The notes beneath the pieces were generated by a model that was given only the letters and a program-made list of their open reading frames with translations, ran no database searches and had not been told where the DNA came from. From NCBI GenBank assembly GCA_007116095.1, contig SKJD01000502.1:1-5808 (forward strand): 5,808 nt of DNA, given 5' to 3'. Within the stretch, counting starts at the first letter, position 1, and every line of letters starts with the position of its first letter. Both the position numbers and the translations under genes were made by a program. The DNA is from Candidatus Hydrogenedentota bacterium. Lineage in GTDB: Bacteria > Hydrogenedentota > Hydrogenedentia > Hydrogenedentales > SCBR16-9. Positions 5,314 through 5,808 of this stretch are shown one piece after another.

Positions 5314-5808
5314 ATGCCAAGTCCACGTGACCTACCATACTTAGTACAATTGCTCGAGGACCCCTCGCCGGTGGTCCGGCAAGGGCTGACAGAGGCGTTT
5401 CAAAGCTATGGTCCGGAACTGGCATCGATGCTGGACGCATTGCCCGTAACGCCAAACACTCTACAACGCAGCCGGATTCGGGAGTTGCTCCAGGAAAAAA
5501 TGCGACAAACCCTGCGGAATTCTTGGCCAGCGTGGTATGCCCTGGAGGAGGACTCGGCCCGTCTGGAAGCAGCGCTCTCCCAGATTGCCTGCTACTTACA
5601 ACCGGTCCCGGATCAGCCTGTACTGGGTGATCTGCTCGACGAACTCGCTGCAGCGTACCGGGACTGGGAGGCTCGGCAGCATATTTATGGAGACGCCCTG
5701 GACCTGGCCCGGTTCCTGTTTGAAGAGAAAGGGCTACGCGGCGCGCACAACGATTACCATGCGCCAGAAAATTCCAATCTGGTGCAGGTAATACAGTCCG
5801 GTACCGGG
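5314..5808 (+). CDS. SirB1-like transglutaminase-fold protein, 3'-truncated
   Basis: The frame stays open from ATG 5314 to the window end (165 codons, no stop), so the C-terminal part is missing. Residues 7-33 (LPYLVQLLEDPSP, then VVRQGLTEAF) look like a HEAT-type helical repeat. Residues 84-113 (RLEAALSQIACYL...LLDELAAAY) and 128-165 (LARFLFEEKGLRG, NDYHAPENSNLVQVI) match the N-terminal layout of SirB1/transglutaminase-like proteins, where an NDYYDP-N-S-x-L motif is followed by GIP-I-S-L and the remaining core; the window ends just before that point. Family members have a transglutaminase-related fold, often with C-terminal TPR repeats, and no settled biochemical function. The catalytic Cys/His/Asp status cannot be judged here. 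It follows the FN3K gene by 77 bases in the same direction and may belong to the operon. Family call is by motif memory and reasonably firm. Confidence 0.82.
   Translation, partial: MPSPRDLPYLVQLLEDPSPVVRQGLTEAFQSYGPELASMLDALPVTPNTLQRSRIRELLQEKMRQTLRNSWPAWYALEEDSARLEAALSQIACYLQPVPDQPVLGDLLDELAAAYRDWEARQHIYGDALDLARFLFEEKGLRGAHNDYHAPENSNLVQVIQSGTG

Noticed and set aside
5537..5791. Plus-strand open frame of 84 codons near the right end
   Set aside because: It is out of frame with the SirB1-like gene, which has a ribosome site, a HEAT-like N-terminus and the NDY...P-x-NS motif.

Overview
This 5.8 kb window is ordinary-looking bacterial chromosome, moderately GC-rich by eye, with Shine-Dalgarno-led genes, a type II signal peptide and sigma70-like promoter matches. 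The gene set (FN3K-family kinase, LMW tyrosine phosphatase, SirB1-like protein, sulfatase) fits a free-living proteobacterium, possibly a gammaproteobacterium. This placement is weak inference, because no taxonomic marker is present. I see no mobile element, CRISPR array, tRNA or rRNA.

Layout: (1) 1-1022, + strand: the C-terminal part of a sulfatase of the heparan N-sulfatase (SGSH)-like type, with its 5' end and catalytic Cys/Ser motif outside the window. (2) 1046-1094: a long, perfectly based hairpin with A/T tracts on both sides, placed to serve as a shared terminator between convergent genes. (3) 1141-2772, - strand: gpmI, a cofactor-independent phosphoglycerate mutase of the long plant/trypanosomatid-like form, with a candidate promoter at 2888-2917. 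(4) 3032-3580, - strand: a small, acidic, methionine-rich lipoprotein with a lipocalin-like GxW motif. Its 5' leader carries a perfect 13-bp inverted repeat. (5) 3581-3869: the divergent intergenic region. (6) 3870-4343, 4379-5236 and 5314-5808 (runs off the end), + strand: LMW protein tyrosine phosphatase, fructosamine/ribulosamine-3-kinase family protein, and a SirB1-like transglutaminase-fold protein.

The most coherent unit is the + strand cluster at the right. An LMW-PTP gene directly upstream of an FN3K homologue is a recurrent bacterial pairing linked to protein deglycation: the phosphatase removes the terminal phosphate from sugar-phosphate adducts and the kinase then phosphorylates the 3-hydroxyl, so that the adduct falls off. 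Both proteins here also carry cysteines at positions known to be redox-active in their families. The SirB1-like gene follows without a visible terminator and may be a third member. The left-hand genes (sulfatase, glycolytic mutase, lipoprotein) show no obvious functional link to the cluster or to one another. I found no clear sign of a wholly undescribed system. The best leads are the deglycation operon with its possible third gene, and the Met-rich lipoprotein with its structured leader.
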